DNA of 64,000 bases from Diphasiastrum complanatum (Eukaryota > Streptophyta > Lycopodiopsida > Lycopodiales > Lycopodiaceae), in NCBI GenBank assembly GCA_029204225.1, contig CM055111.1, positions 14,877,861-14,941,860 on the forward strand. Reading direction: 5' to 3'. The translations under genes and the position numbers were made by a program. Positions 1 to 12,137 of this stretch are shown here, one piece after another. The number at the start of each line of letters is the position of its first letter. The stretch's first letter is position 1. The notes under the pieces were generated by a model, which had not been told where the DNA came from, did not search any database, and saw only the letters and a list, made by a program, of their open reading frames with translations.

Positions 1-806
1 AGTATGATTGCAATATGCAATTTGGAAGGAAAAATTATATACCTATGTGGCTCTTGAAATAGGTATGGATACAATCTTTGAAAGGAGAGCATATTGATTT
101 CTAACATAAGAATAATAAGTTCCCTTGATAAATTCACCTCAAAAACAATAGGATTTGCATACGAGGAGATCTTTGTTTTTTTTTTCCAAAAGTAGGTTTT
201 AACGTCTTAAGAACAGAACCAAACGCTTTAACAGTGCAAAAAAGCATATCTAAGTTGCTCCAAACGCCTAGGACGATGGTACTCGATTGAAAATTGTACA
301 CAATTAGTGCTCCAGATAGAAAAAACTGGCTTTCTTATTGAAAATTTTCATTACAGAGCCATGTAAGTTATTACGGAAATCATGGTAACTAAACCTTCAA
401 GCATATCAAGGGACAACGCATTACACTCTAAAGGAACACTGCATGACTATGATATGCGAACACCTTAAATGATCATTTTGAAGTAGAAGATCGTTTGCAT
501 TACTTTGTAACGTGTGAGCAACTAAGTTTAGCAAGAATACGCCAAAGTTTGCAGCTTAGAGCTCCAGACTTGTATTTTAATTAACATACATATCTTGCAG
601 CTAAAATTCAATTCTCATCCGAATATGCAAAAAAAAGCATCACAGATAATCGTAAATCAATAGAAATCATGGCAAGAACACAAAATCACCAACTAAGTGA
701 TAGCCGCAGTCAAAAGCATGAGTGCTAGAACGAGCAACCTAATATTCAAGTAGATTCAATAACCGTTATGTTCTCTATGTAAAACTTACTCAAAGTTCAA
801 ATTTAC
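1..806 (-). other. Intron of the F-box/MYND-type gene (partial)
   Basis: This stretch follows the splice donor at the low end of exon 2 of the F-box gene (CATG|GTAAAT on the minus strand). The next exon expected for this family, encoding the segment after the ACYTLGM motif, was not found here. The intron is therefore at least 806 bp and the rest of the gene lies before position 1. No repeat or other coding sequence is visible. Confidence 0.6.
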
Positions 807-1490
807 CATGCCAAGAGTATAGCAAGCCTCGACGTTTCCAGCAACCGCACATTGCTTTAGGAACCTATGAGCTCCATCAGACCAGCTATCTGCCTTAACA
901 GCTAAACCGGGAATCACAACATTTGCCAACACAACCGGATGCCTTGCAGCGGCACAAAATCTTCGGCATCTGGAAAGAGTAGAATCATAGCGTCAAGGCC
1001 GCTTTCAGACGAAATGATTTTAAAATTAACAAGATAATTGTGCTTTGCAAATAGTGACATCTCTTGCAGTACAGAAACTTGCTGGAGCAGATTATTTGCT
1101 GGCAAATAACAGGTCGGAATGTACGCAAGGGACTTCAGAAAATACACAGATGTGCTTTCGTTAAAGATACCTATACACTAGAGAAGGAAAAAAATGACTT
1201 GTTACGTAAGATGTGAAATTTTGAACCTACGTTAGCATAGTATTAATAAGATCAGCCGGCGATGATGCTGTCGAGCTTACTCCCACGATAATGGCAACAA
1301 GGAGGTCATCCGGAAGTGCGTCGATTTTACAAACGGAAGACTTTTTAGTAACAGATCGACTAGCATCTACGCAGGGCCTTTCTGCAACGGTACTCTTTAG
1401 ATTCTGATTGATTCTCTTTAGAGTACTCTTCCTGAGCCTGGGCTGCATGCCTTCTATTACAGATGGATAACTTGCTCTCCTGGTTCTCAT
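807..1490 (-). CDS. F-box protein of the F-box/MYND zinc-finger type, 5' part (exons 1231-1490 and 807-969)
   Basis: This is the first part of a substrate adaptor for an SCF ubiquitin ligase. Exon 1 starts at the ATG at 1490 (MRTRRASYP, the same MRTRR start as Arabidopsis At1g67340) and ends at a GTAGGT donor at 1231. Exon 2 runs 969-807, from a TTTCCAG acceptor to a GTAAAT donor, and the reading frame is kept across the 261-bp intron. The F-box begins near residue 53 (IDALPDDLLVAIIVGVSS) and runs through ADLINTMLTCRRF. After it come AVKADSW, HRFLKQCAVAGNVEACYTLGM-like residues, which match the segment that precedes the Sel1-like and MYND regions in this family. Those later domains are outside the window. 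The frame is open and codon use looks normal, so the gene is probably functional. Family assignment is by recognition, not by a search. Confidence 0.85.
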
Positions 1491-3000
1491 TGTAACCACA
1501 AATAATACTATCGAACGATTACACCTTACACCAGCCTTTCAAATTCTTCGACCTGCACTTATCCCTAGTTGCAGAAGAGAACAAGTCAGCCTACTTACTG
1601 AAAATTCTAAGAAGTGAATCGGTGACCATAAACTATATCGGTTCCAATCATGACTAAACACTCAAAATTTCATCTCTAAACTTTTTGGACTTGACAAATT
1701 TGGTAGAGCTGCATAAGCACTTGGCTAAAATTTTGACTTATCGGGAAAGTGCCCTATCTTTCACTGAATCTTGAGCTATTCTAAACTTCTGCCTGAACAA
1801 GCTTTTAGACCGACGAAAAACGGACGTTCCTTAATAAAAAGGAGGACATTTCTAAAACATTTGACAGAGCAATAAATCTAAATTGTGTTTGCAGGTCAAC
1901 TTAACAATAAATTTTTGGCTCATAAAAACGAAGCCTGTCTCTGCTGCTGATTACCGACAAAGCTCTCAGAGTCTACTATCTATTGTATAAACTTCTATAA
2001 AGTATGCTGGCCAGCGGCAAAGCTGCAACGAAGAGCTCCGAGGCTTGACGAAGACAGAACTTACAAAGAAACTAATCACATCAAAAACAACATCAGCAAC
2101 CTCCAAACTAGCAAGGTAGCATGAAGTAGAACGAATATAAAGATCACTGGGCAAAAAAATCAGTAACCTATGGAGGAGCAAAACAAATCCACCAATTATC
2201 TTACAACCACTCCCAAAACGAAGCAAGCACAATAATAGCTATCCAGAGAGAAGCACCAGTACAGTTCACGTAATGCTAAAATCGGTCAGACAAGTGGAGT
2301 GATTGCTATCGGTTCAAAATATAGGGAAGGACCTCAGACTATAGAGAGCTATGCTGAAGAATCACACGTTACGTAACAGCAACGTAAATGTCAGTCAATA
2401 GGACTCATGGAAATACTAGACAAAGCGCAACCAACCAACCAAGCACACGCTGACTCGCGGGAGTGAGAGAGAGCAAAAAAAAAACACCAATCTATCTAGA
2501 TCACTATAATAATACCCCAAAAACAATCAAATCTGTCTGATTGAAAATCGACAACTGCTGCTCTGCTGCAATTGCATACGCCACCGGATCGCTATTCATT
2601 TTCCCATATCTCGCCATCGCTGGATTTTTCCTTCAGAGATTGGATCGTACCAGTAACTCCGAGGCACATGCGGGGGAGTCTCAATAATGCGACGCTTTGC
2701 TGGATCGTCCTCTTCGATCGCGTTCAATCCTCAAGGTTTTAATCACCGTAACTTTCCAGGGTTTACTCGTGAAATGACAAGTTACCCTGACGGGCTGGCC
2801 TCAGTAAAACCTTGAAATTGAAAAGTTGAAAGGTACTCTAGGACGTCGCGGAGACCTGTCGCCGGGTCGCCTTTTTTGGCGTCATGTGCCGCCCATTTGG
2901 TCAAAGTATACTACCAGTACAGCATCAAAATGAGATAATTATTATTTTATTTTGAAATTTTAATGTATAAATTATTACCTAATAAATATATCACACAATT
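1491..3000 (-). promoter_or_regulatory. Probable 5' UTR and promoter region of the F-box gene
   Basis: No coding sequence is recognised between the start codon at 1490 and 3000. The part around 2560-2880 is clearly richer in G+C and CpG than its surroundings, as expected near a plant transcription start. It changes to AT-rich DNA with a short TATATATATATA run near 3030-3046. The exact transcription start and any 5' UTR intron cannot be placed from sequence alone. Confidence 0.35.
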
Positions 3001-3179
3001 ACCAAGCACTTTTTAATATCTCATATATTGAATATATATATATATAGGCTTAAAATGTATAAAAAAATCATACGTGCGCACAAACATACTGAATCGAAGC
3101 TAATTTTGCAAAGAAAATTCATGCAAAATTATAGAATTTTCCGGTTAACTGAAAAATAAAACCAAAAAAAGAAATGCAG

Positions 3180-3388
3180 GCCAGGAGCGAGGGAGAGAGA
3201 GAGACGAGGGACAGAGAGAGGGCAGGAGGGAGCAGGGGACGGAGGGAGACAGAGGAGCGAGGGAGAGAGAGAGGGGAGGACAACGAGGAGGAGCGAGCAG
3301 GGAGCAGGGGACGGAGGGAGCGGAGCGAGGAGGAGCGAGCAGGGAGCAGGGGACGGAGGGAGACAAAGGAGGGGGAGGAGCGAGTGAG

Positions 3389-3454
<66 letters not shown>

Positions 3455-3477
3455 CGAGAGAGCGCGAGGGGGGGGAG

Positions 3478-3539
<62 letters not shown>

Positions 3540-3555
3540 TGTGTGTGTGTGTGAG

Positions 3556-3618
<63 letters not shown>
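3180..3618. repeat. GA-rich region with long (GA)n and (GT)n microsatellites
   Basis: An impure purine stretch (GGGAGC, GGACGGAGGG units repeated about every 40-50 bp at 3180-3390) leads into nearly pure (GA)n at about 3390-3450, 3480-3537 and 3559-3618, with (GT)n at 3536-3553. Long open frames here encode only Ser-Leu or Arg-Glu repeats and are artefacts. Confidence 0.9.
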
Positions 3619-3621
<3 letters not shown>

Positions 3622-3708
3622 TGGCCCAATTGACACGTGTTGCAACGTGACAATGCATGGCCAGATGTGGGCCATACCCTTTGCCGGACACGTGTCAGTA
3701 TGGCTGAA

Positions 3709-3891
3709 AAAAAATTTCGACACGTGCCGCCCAGCATGTGTTGAAACATGATGTGGCGAGACAAATGTCGTGCACACACTGACCGGTGGTGTGCTGACAA
3801 AAAATTTAGACGCGTGTCGCAGAGCATGTGTTGAAACATGCTGATGTGGCGAGACAAATGTCGTGCACACACTGGCCGATGGTGTGTACAC
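3709..3891. repeat. Tandem duplication, about 90-bp unit, two copies
   Basis: The units start at the AAAAAATTT runs near 3709 and 3799. Both contain CAGCATGTG/GAGCATGTG, TTGAAACATG (at 3741 and 3831), GATGTGGCGAGACAAATGTCG and TGCACACACTG. The first unit carries a CACGTG (G-box) core and the second has CGCGTG at the same place. The 5' flank at 3625-3720 has further related words (GACACGTGTTGCAACGTG). Function is unknown. Confidence 0.75.
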
Positions 3892-3973
3892 CGTCTCTGT
3901 GTCAAGCGCACATTGGTGGACTACAATTTTTTCAAAATTGTGAGAACATATTGATTTCTTTTTTATAAAATAA

Positions 3974-3977
3974 ATAG

Positions 3978-4022
<45 letters not shown>
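3974..4022. repeat. (AT)n microsatellite
   Basis: An uninterrupted TA/AT dinucleotide run of about 49 bp. Confidence 0.95.
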
Positions 4023-4025
<3 letters not shown>

Positions 4026-5335
4026 TATGTGGATATTTATATTTATAAAATATTATATGGTTGCTGGTGTGAACTATCCATTCTAAATTCTAACCTCTTT
4101 ATTTTTTTAGTGAAATCAACAATATCTTAGAGTACATAGACATCCACATTTGGTTGGCTTGTTAGCTTTGTTGCTATAAAGATAAGCATCATTGCAAAGC
4201 TATCTTGTTGGTTCCGTGTTTTTGAAGGTGACATGTCTTTTTATAGGCAAATTTGAGTTGAAAAATGCGTTTTCTTTTTTGACCTTTTGAATTGCAAAAC
4301 TTTTTTCTTTTTATTTTAGACGATCATGGCAAAAATTCTTAAACTTTACTGCAAGCTTCGCTCTTGTTTGAGCTTACTTTTGCTTAAACTTCCCCTTGGG
4401 GGTGTATATATCTTTTTCATCAATGTACCTACTATACTTTTCTATGAATAAATGCACCAGGGTTTTGCTTTCTAAGATCTTTCGAATCGCCTTTGGTCAT
4501 TTGCAATATATACATTTTACATCACATAGTACGGCCAAGAGTAGCTTAGTTTGCAATGCAACTCAGTTGCAAGTAGGGCCCCACCCTCACCCAACCATTA
4601 AACAAAGTAGAAGCCTAATTTCATCATGGTCTCACATGAATTTTCCATCGTCAGATGAGGGTGGGGCCCTTCTTGCACCCTTGGTTGCAATACCTAATAT
4701 GTTCTTTCATATGGCCAAGCCAAGGAGCATAAAGCTCTAAATGTGTATTCACACGAGCCAACACCCAAGATTCAAGCATGAGCCTACATGGGCACAAGTC
4801 CAAGTCAACAAATGCAAAGGACCACCTATTTATTTTCTCAGTCAAGTTTTAACTAGAAGTATGATTTTATGTCAACATGAAATCTCCACATATATATAGT
4901 CATACCCACACTAGTGCTAGTGCAAGCTTGAATCTTGACTATTGCATGAGTGGAAATCATTGTGCTTCTTCTTGGCTTGGCCATACTCTTATCTTCCACA
5001 TAAAATACACATTATATGTAACAATGATATTTCTACCACTGGCAAAAAAAAAATAGTAAAAACTTTTAAATACATTAGGGGTGTTTTCACTCAAAGTGTT
5101 TGGTAAGTCCCGATCTTGAAATATTGACTTGTCATTGGTTGTTGAAAACATTGTAGCCCCTACCCACTTCACACTAAAGGGGACTTACCTCTACCCAAAA
5201 GTCATTATGGCCCAAATGTCAAAGTGTGTAAGGGACAATGATTCATGTCTTTCTTTGCTCGAACTAATTCTTTTCCACATTAGTAAGCAAGCCATCAAGA
5301 GATGATGGTCCAGCATTTCCAGATGAGACTCTCTC
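4023..5335. other. No recognised gene or repeat
   Basis: AT-rich DNA with short open frames on both strands, none resembling a known family. Two inverted 12-13 base words lie near 4576-4590 (GGGCCCCACCCTCA) and 4657-4670 (TGAGGGTGGGGCCC), which could pair across about 70 bp. The piece may be a non-autonomous element or plain intergenic DNA. Confidence 0.5.
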
Positions 5336-5337
5336 TC

Positions 5338-5706
5338 TCGCCAATTGGTGGGCAGCCTGATTTACCTTACTACCACCAGGCCAGATATTGCTTATGCGGT
5401 TGGGATCACAACTCAATTCATAAGCCTACCGAAGCACATTGGAAGGCAGCCAAGTGGATCCTACGATATGTGAGAGGGATGATGACTTATGGGATTGGAT
5501 ACACTGATGATGAAGACCTTCAGCTGGAAGGTTATTCAGATTCTGATTGGGCAAGTGATAGAGACGATCGGAGATTGATGACAGGCTATTGCTTTAGCCT
5601 AGGTTCAGGGGCTATATCGTGGTGCAGCAAGAAGCAGCCTACTATTGCCCTATCATCTACTGAAGCTGAGTACAGGACGACTACAAGTCCGCCTGTGAAG
5701 CCATTC
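5338..5706 (+). pseudogene. Ty1/copia RNase H fragment
   Basis: This is the 3' end of a copia pol gene. The connection motif SLIYLTTTRPDIAYAVG is in one frame, and after a frameshift near 5420 the frame continues with HKPTEAHWKAAKWILRYVRG, then the RNase H motifs YSDSDWASD, GAISWCSKKQ and ALSSTEAEY. The acidic residues in DSDWA and TEAEY are kept. Shortly afterwards homology stops at 5706, before the usual second aspartate (DNQSA-like motif). No integrase or gag is adjacent, so this is an isolated relic. The element type is certain and the exact family is not. Confidence 0.92.
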
Positions 5707-7099
5707 TAGGTCATCTGACTAGGTTTATGTTTTCGCTTGTCTCCCATCTATGCATCTTGCAATTTTGCAATCAATTTTAGGTTGTCTTCAAATGAATCTC
5801 TTAGGCAACAATTGGGCAAGTAATGGGCAATATAGGCACTATGTATAGATATTGTGTAGATGATGTTGTTGGTCTTATATCTTGTTGGGAAAACTTTGCT
5901 TGAGCAAGGATATAGCTTCAACATCATTTGCTGAGGATTTATGAAGTCTTGGTTTGAATAACATTTAGCACTCTCTAGACCCTACTTGCATCTTTTTTTT
6001 CCCTTCGAAGTTGGCTTTTTGCTGTATGAACAATAGATGACTTGCAAGAATAAAAATAGAAATGGCTAGTATATTGCCCTAGACATTCACAATGATAATA
6101 AGAACTAGGCAAGGTACAAAAGTAGATTATGGGTTCTTAATCTTTTTGAAGGAACCCAATGTCACTGCAATCTAGTCTATTAGTGTGTATACACATACTT
6201 GAACATTCATGCTAGTACTTCCAATACATATTGTCTATTGTTAGTTGCATTGTGGACATTTTGTTGTGTGGTAACCCATCTCTTGTTAAAAATTCACAAT
6301 TCTAGCTTGACTAGTTTTGGTCATATGACTTGTAAATAGTTAAATGGTCATGATGTGGCTTGTCACACGTGCCAAATAGCATAGGATTCCATTCATAAGG
6401 ATGTTCTCAAGTAGACCTAAGTGTTAGAACCTTTGGAATGAGTCCAAATTATGCTTAGATACAAGGGAGAAAAAATAGGAGCTATTTTTGGTAATTTTTG
6501 CATTGTTGAGGGATCTCCAAGATTCCAACCCTAACTTGGTAGGGATGAAAGATCCACCAAAATTAGCATTAGGGATAGGTTTAGGGCTACTCATACCTGC
6601 CCAAAACCGTGATGGATCATGTATATATAGGTGATGATATCTCACCAAAATCAATCAAGCAATTTCATGTTTTTTCTCTCATAATGGTGCAATTGCTCTC
6701 TATGTTCATAATTGTTTGAGTACTTGTGATTACTAATGATTATAGGATTGAATGTAGGTCTGGTGTACAGTACTCAGACTGTGGGAGGCCGTACTTTCAC
6801 ACGTGTGAAGCCTTCTTCAAGGATTTGGGCCATTTAGTGAGGTTCAAGCATAGGTTTTTGATGGATTTTGATGGTTCAACTTGTGCTAATCTTATGAAAT
6901 CATAATCTATTGTTTTCCTCATCATTTCAAGTGTTTTAGGATCCTTATTTGCTGTAATTTTTACATCTCTCACTTGAAATTCCTTGGCTTCTTCAAATTG
7001 AGAACCTCTTCAATGCATTTAAAGTGTGATGCTCTTTCCTTTACACCATGCTTCTTTGGAATATTTTCTAGTATAAATTTTCTTTATGCCATGCATTCA
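5707..7099. other. No recognised gene
   Basis: This 1.4 kb follows the copia RNase H relic, where a 3' LTR would be expected. TGTTAGAACC at about 6422 is a possible LTR start, but no second copy of this stretch was found in the window, so no LTR is claimed. A 14-bp palindrome (TTCACACGTGTGAA) lies at 6796-6809. Confidence 0.45.
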
Positions 7100-7103
7100 T
7101 CAT

Positions 7104-7209
<106 letters not shown>

Positions 7210-7489
7210 CATTTTTCTACACTAGCAATTGCTATCTTCAGGACAAATTTTAGCCAAGTGATTTACTACTTGCTCTCAAATAAATCCATCTCTAACATTA
7301 ATGTATTTAATTTTTCTATGACAATCACTTCATGCTATTTTAATGACATGTCGTAGAAAACCAACCTCTTATAACCTATGCGGGCCCTCTTTTGAGGATT
7401 TAATGGCTCCTCTATTAGGAGGTGATCCAAGTTCCAGTACTCCTATTAAAGCCTCATGCATCTTTTTCCATGTATAGGTGCTATCTTCT

Positions 7490-7684
7490 TGTAGTGTAGG
7501 CATCCCAAAGGGAGCCAGGAACCACGACTTAGCTTCCTAGCCTTCAACTTTTGCCATCCAAACCCACTTGACATACAAGCAGCCAACTCGCCAACAACGA
7601 TTAGACTTAACCAACTTGAAGTTCCGAAAACCAACATTGAGATCCAACCTGGCGCCATGCCAGATCGGGGGTCCCGATATGGGT
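7490..7684 (-). mobile_element. Truncated 3' LTR copy of a minus-strand LTR element
   Basis: About 195 bp, starting TGTAGTGTAGGCATCCC, matches 9827-10021 at high identity in the same orientation. Because a minus-strand tRNA-Met primer site lies directly next to the other copy, this copy is read as the 3' end of the downstream LTR. The match stops at GATATGGGTAA, so the rest of this LTR is missing or diverged. Confidence 0.65.
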
Positions 7685-9812
7685 AAACTGGCACACCACA
7701 AGTCGGAGGCTCAGCTCTTTGTACTGAAAGATTACATAACTTGAAAATATATCTTTGTCTGGGAAAAGCGTAGACTTGATATCACTTTCGTAAAATCCAA
7801 AAACCTTATTAACTGGTGACAGAGGCCTTTCTTTGAAATGTTCACCCCTGTCGCTTCTGACTTTCGACTTTGGAACTCCTTTGAGCTTCTGATTTGTCCT
7901 TGATGCACTTTGTGTTGAGCTCTGAGCTCCAAATTTGTTCAGTTCCGCACAGGTATCAGGGCTCCCTGAGCCAAAGGATTTATCGTTTGATTGCCCACTT
8001 TATGGTCCACTCCGTGCCTTGTTGCTTCTACACCTTGATTTCTCTCCTTGTCCCAGCCTGATCTTGATACTTTTCCATCTTGGCTCTTTAAGGTAGGCAA
8101 AGATTGAGTACTCCGCAATGCACCTCTCACTTAGCTTGAAGTAGCTCTTTGAATCAGCCCAAATGTAACCATTGACCTCGTGGAAAGCCAAAGGGTCACA
8201 CTAGTTTGATCCGCATCCGAACTATCTCTTCGCGTTTGTTTGAAGCACCATGTCCGTCGCGCAAAACTTGACTTTCACAATTCCATCACTGGTCAGTTGC
8301 CTCACAGTCAAACATTGAGCTTGGCTTCAAGTAGCTCTCTTTGAATCAGACATATGCACCCAGAGTTTGCACTAGTCCGATCTCAACGCGAACTATCCCT
8401 TAGCGTCCGTTCGAAATACCAAGTCTCTCATGCAAGACTCAACTTTTGCAGTTCCTTCATTCATCAGCTGACTTACACGTAACACAAGCCAGTGTACTCA
8501 TATGTTTCCTCATCATTGCTGGTCCAGAGAAAGCCCATAACAAACTTTCCTGTCCACAACAAAAACTTGTCAACTTATTAGGTCCAAAGTTCGCCAGTCT
8601 CCTCGTGTGAGTATGGCTAGGTCACCTTGAATTTGCCCCATTTTGATCAACTTTCATTCAAAATTTGTCCCAAGAGAGAGGTGTGTGTGATAGTTCCCCT
8701 CCACTTATAAAATCAGCTGATCGGACTTAGAGTAGAGTTCTTCAGACAAAAAGCCTTTCCAACACTTTGCTTCCCATCTACTAGAATTATGGCTCGATCC
8801 AACTTGTTGCCAATCTCTGATGAGGATCCTAGTCTTTCCCCTTTGAGGAAAAACCTGGTGGCCGTCCCAAAATGAAGACCAACTGCTCCACAGAAGATCT
8901 CCCCTGAAATTGCCCTTTCCAACTTTTGACTTCCTGCTTGCGTCTGGTGGGTGTTGTCGCAAATGAAACTAACCCAAGAAACAGGTTAGCCATACATCCT
9001 TTGCAATCCTTGAGTCGTTTCGTTGCCGTTCACGTGCGAGTACTTGAACTGCAAATCCGCCCCACCGATTCTGTAGTCCTCTTTGTTTGATGGTATCAGC
9101 CTTCAAAAGAAAAGGTTCCTTCTCGAGCCATCAGCTCCTTGTATCACAAGCAATCATGCAAACCAGGCAAAGCACGAGTACTAAGACTAACCACGAATAC
9201 ATACAAGTAAGACACTCAGGCAGGTTTACTAACTAGTAACAAAGACAAGGTCCCCCTTTGAGATGGTCCTGCCAACGGACCTTTGCCTGGCCGCGCCCAT
9301 ACAAATCGATCACGGAATCAGCCCACATAGGACACCCCTCCAACTATCCATGCTTTCACCATTAAGCAGCACATTGCCTCAGTCACGCCCCACCACTTTT
9401 TGGTCGATAGCCCTTATAGCTAAACGATCGGCAGCTATCCCGCACCGGCAGCTAACCACCCGTGCTTTACACCCGAATTCGAGCAGCATCTCTGTATCAA
9501 TGGTTAACCCGTACAGTTCGAATATGTCGCCCCGCACCCCACAAGGCACAGACCGTGCTTACACCAACCTAATGGCAGCACACTGCCTCATCTGTCCTAC
9601 GTGCAGACAGCGCCAGGCCCGAATCGCGAGAACTGACCGTGCTTACACCTCAAGGGCAGCACTTTGACTCATCAAGTCCCCCGTTCTGCCAACCACCCCG
9701 ACCGTGGACGCACCCGTGCTTACACTGTGGGCAGCACCTTGCACAACAGTTGTCTTGATGAACCCCAAACCATGGCCATTTCCGTGAGATCCACATAGCT
9801 GACCGGCCAGTC
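7685..9812 (-). mobile_element. Internal region of a probable non-autonomous LTR element
   Basis: This 2.1 kb lies between two LTR copies and follows the minus-strand primer site. I see no gag, protease, reverse transcriptase or integrase motif on either strand; the open frames are short and overlapping. It contains a diverged duplication (CAAGTAGCTCTTTGAATCAG words near 8138 and 8328, each followed by an ACTATC(T/C)CTT(C/A)GCGT word near 8220 and 8390). A long non-coding interior between LTRs fits a LARD-type element, moved by proteins of another copy. A coding relic too decayed to recognise is the alternative. Confidence 0.45.
9545..9735. repeat. Diverged tandem repeat, about 76-88 bp, three units
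   Basis: ACCGTGCTTACACC-like words at about 9551, 9639 and 9715 are each followed by GGCAGCAC and TGC-rich sequence. The repeats lie just inside the primer site of the LTR element, in what would be its untranslated leader. Confidence 0.55.
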
Positions 9813-9825
9813 GGCTCTGATACCA
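9813..9825 (-). other. tRNA-Met primer binding site (minus strand)
   Basis: The plus strand reads GGCTCTGATACCA, the reverse complement of TGGTATCAGAGCC, which pairs with the 3' end of initiator tRNA-Met. It sits next to the LTR boundary at 9827, which fixes the minus orientation of the element. Confidence 0.8.
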
Positions 9826-9826
9826 C

Positions 9827-10300
9827 ATGTAGCGCAGGCATCCCAAAGGGAGCCGGGAACCATGACTTAGCTTCCCAGCCTTCAACTTTTGCCATCCAAA
9901 CCCACTTGACATACAAGCAGCCAACTCGCCAACAACGATCAAACTTAACCAACTTGAAGTTCCGAAAACCAACATTGAGATCCAACCTGGCGCCATGCCA
10001 GATCGGGGGTCCCGATATGGGTGACTTCTCTCCAAGCAAGCCGCCCGACATACATCAAACCTAACCAACTCGAAGCTTCGTTACAAACGAGTAACATCCA
10101 TTCCAAGCAAGCGGTCTGACTTACATCAGACTTAACCAACTGAAAGCTTCGTCATGAGCACTAGAAGCCAACCTGGCGCCACGCCAGACTGGACAGCCAT
10201 AAACAGGTAACTTCCACCCAAGCAAGCCATCCAACTCAGCCGACAGGTTAGAGCTTGTTTGCCAAGAGCTAAACCCATTCACGTTCATGCAAGGAACACT
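9827..10300 (-). mobile_element. 5' LTR of the minus-strand LTR element (outer end not fixed)
   Basis: The plus strand starts TGTAGCGCAGGCATCCC right after the primer site. The first 195 bp are shared with 7490-7684. Further in are diverged tandem units with CCAAGCAAGC at 10032, 10103 and 10219 followed by CATCAGACTTAACCAACT-like sequence, and repeated ACCTGGCGCCA(T/C)GCCAGA words at about 9986 and 10172. The outer end could not be placed because the second copy is truncated. Confidence 0.5.
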
Positions 10301-11064
10301 CAGAACCACAAGCCGCGACAGATATGGAGACAACCAATTCCTAGAACAAATGGTCTCGACAGCATACCACTGGCACCACGGACCGAATGGTCCCGACGGC
10401 ATACCGCTGGCGTCCCGGGATACGACCCTCAGCTATGTGCCAAGTTAAAAATTTTGAAAGCGGCCTTACAATTGGCGCTTTTACCGAACACTGAAACCCA
10501 GAAGGTAATCAGAGTCAGTTTGAGGAAAATCCCACTTTATTGATAAATCTGAGAAGGTTACATTTCAAGTGTGTGACCGACCCTAGTCTCCGGGGCGCTA
10601 GCATGCCAAGGCGAGAGCCATGACAACATTCCAGCAAGGGAGGCTGAGACTTGGTTAGAGCTCGCCCTGAGTCGCAACCCGCACTCCCCTATAGTATTGG
10701 TGTGATTCGGCACCCCCCTCTACCCAAGCTGGTAAAGCACGTTTTTCTCTCTCTAGGATTTTCTCTTTCTAGAAAGTCATTTTCTCTCTCTAGATTTTAT
10801 TGATCCCCAGGCTTCCTTTAATCATGCCTAGATCGTGTGAGGTGATTGCACATCGATCTGAGCTCTCTAGACTACGCTAGAACCGATCAAAGATTTTCAG
10901 CCATAGGAACTTGGCGCCGGCTGGATTCTGGTCACAGTGGCACCGGGAGCGGCGCCGGCGCCGTTGGCTCCGGGAGCAGCAGGGGCGCTGCTGGCACCGG
11001 GGACATAGCTGGCGCCGGAAGTAAAGCTTGTAAAGGTAGCTTTACAACACTTCTCCTCCATTAG
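10301..11064. other. No firm gene; GC-rich stretch with a possible primer site
   Basis: The sequence changes from LTR-like to CT-rich (10740-10800) and then to a very GC-rich stretch at 10905-11020. TTGGCGCCGG at 10911-10920 resembles the TGGCGCC primer sites of some gypsy elements, and 10740-10910 could be the end of an LTR, but no partner LTR or polyprotein was found. The Gly-Ala-Ser-rich frame at 10846-11064 is judged a composition artefact. Confidence 0.3.
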
Positions 11065-12137
11065 ACTCACTGTTATGGCATATATCCTCATTATTCGTGT
11101 TGTGTTAAAAATATTTGTACATAATCACTTGTATTTGCCAAGCTAATTCTCTTGTTTGTGTATTAAATTCAACCAGTCAAATCTATGCCTTATGTCCAAT
11201 TTTGTTGTGTACATTTTAAAGTTGAAAAATCTTGGATGTCATGTGGTGATGATGTTGATGTTTTTATTGGCATATGTTGGTTTTATGCATTAGGCCTAAA
11301 GTAGCTAATACGATTTGTTATAGTGTCTATTCAGTGCAGGTTGTTATATTGGCTATTGTAGTGCTTAAGGGATCATAAGGGAAATTCTAATGCAGATAGA
11401 TACTCGATTAAAAACATGGAAATTTTCTAGATCAATGCACACCATCTAAAAGTTTCATTTTCTAGCTCCAAAGGCCACATATCCTTTAAAAAATGTTGTG
11501 CATTTAAAGGCTCCAAAAAAGATTTAAGATAGTTCATTACTATTTGGAGTGATGTTGCACCAAACTAAAATTAGTATACAATTATCTTTCCTTTTTATAA
11601 AATAATTTAGAAGAAGATTAATCACACATTGATTTATTGCCTATATAAGCAATCCAAATAGCATCTTCTTGTAGAATATGTACAATGTATAGTAAAAAAA
11701 GGTAGGGTCCAACCAAGGAGCAAAAATGTTATGTTTGCTTCATATTATCATGTTTGAAAAAAATGTTGATGTGATCATAAAGTATGTAAATTGTAAAGAG
11801 TTCAAGGATGTATGTGATATCGAAGAAAGATACCATGTGGGCCATGCCATTTTGACCAAACTGCATTTGTTATTGGGTATTGTCTTGTCATTGCTCAATA
11901 TTGCAAGCATTTCACCAATTTAGCAAAAGACTAATTTTGTATTCCGTATAGGCTTCAACCTATAAGTTCAAGCTTGTCAATACTTATATAACTTCATACA
12001 TTTATTTAGATCAACTTTCAAATATAGTAGCATTGACCACTTCAATCTCGATGTATATATATGCTTTCATCTTTCAAGGTTGAAACCCAAAGCTTCCTTT
12101 GTATATGTTTAAACGAATGTCTATATGCTTAGACGAC
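11065..12137. other. No recognised gene
   Basis: AT-rich DNA with short open frames that match nothing I recognise. No strong repeat is visible. Confidence 0.5.

Noticed and set aside
3119-3911. Long open frames on both strands encoding Ser-Leu or Arg-Glu repeats
   Set aside because: They come from the (GA)n/(CT)n tract, where several frames are open by composition. The same holds at 7104, 34724 and 40017.
6796-6809. 14-bp palindrome TTCACACGTGTGAA with a G-box-like centre
   Set aside because: A single short palindrome with no gene nearby; expected by chance in 64 kb at a modest rate.
9263-9667. 134-residue frame in a GC-richer stretch
   Set aside because: It lies in the leader of a minus-strand LTR element, overlaps tandem repeats, and has no known motif.
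10846-11064. Gly/Ala/Ser-rich frame after a TGGCGCC primer-like site
   Set aside because: Single short GC-rich frame with no gag motif; no LTR partner was found, so a gypsy element is not claimed.
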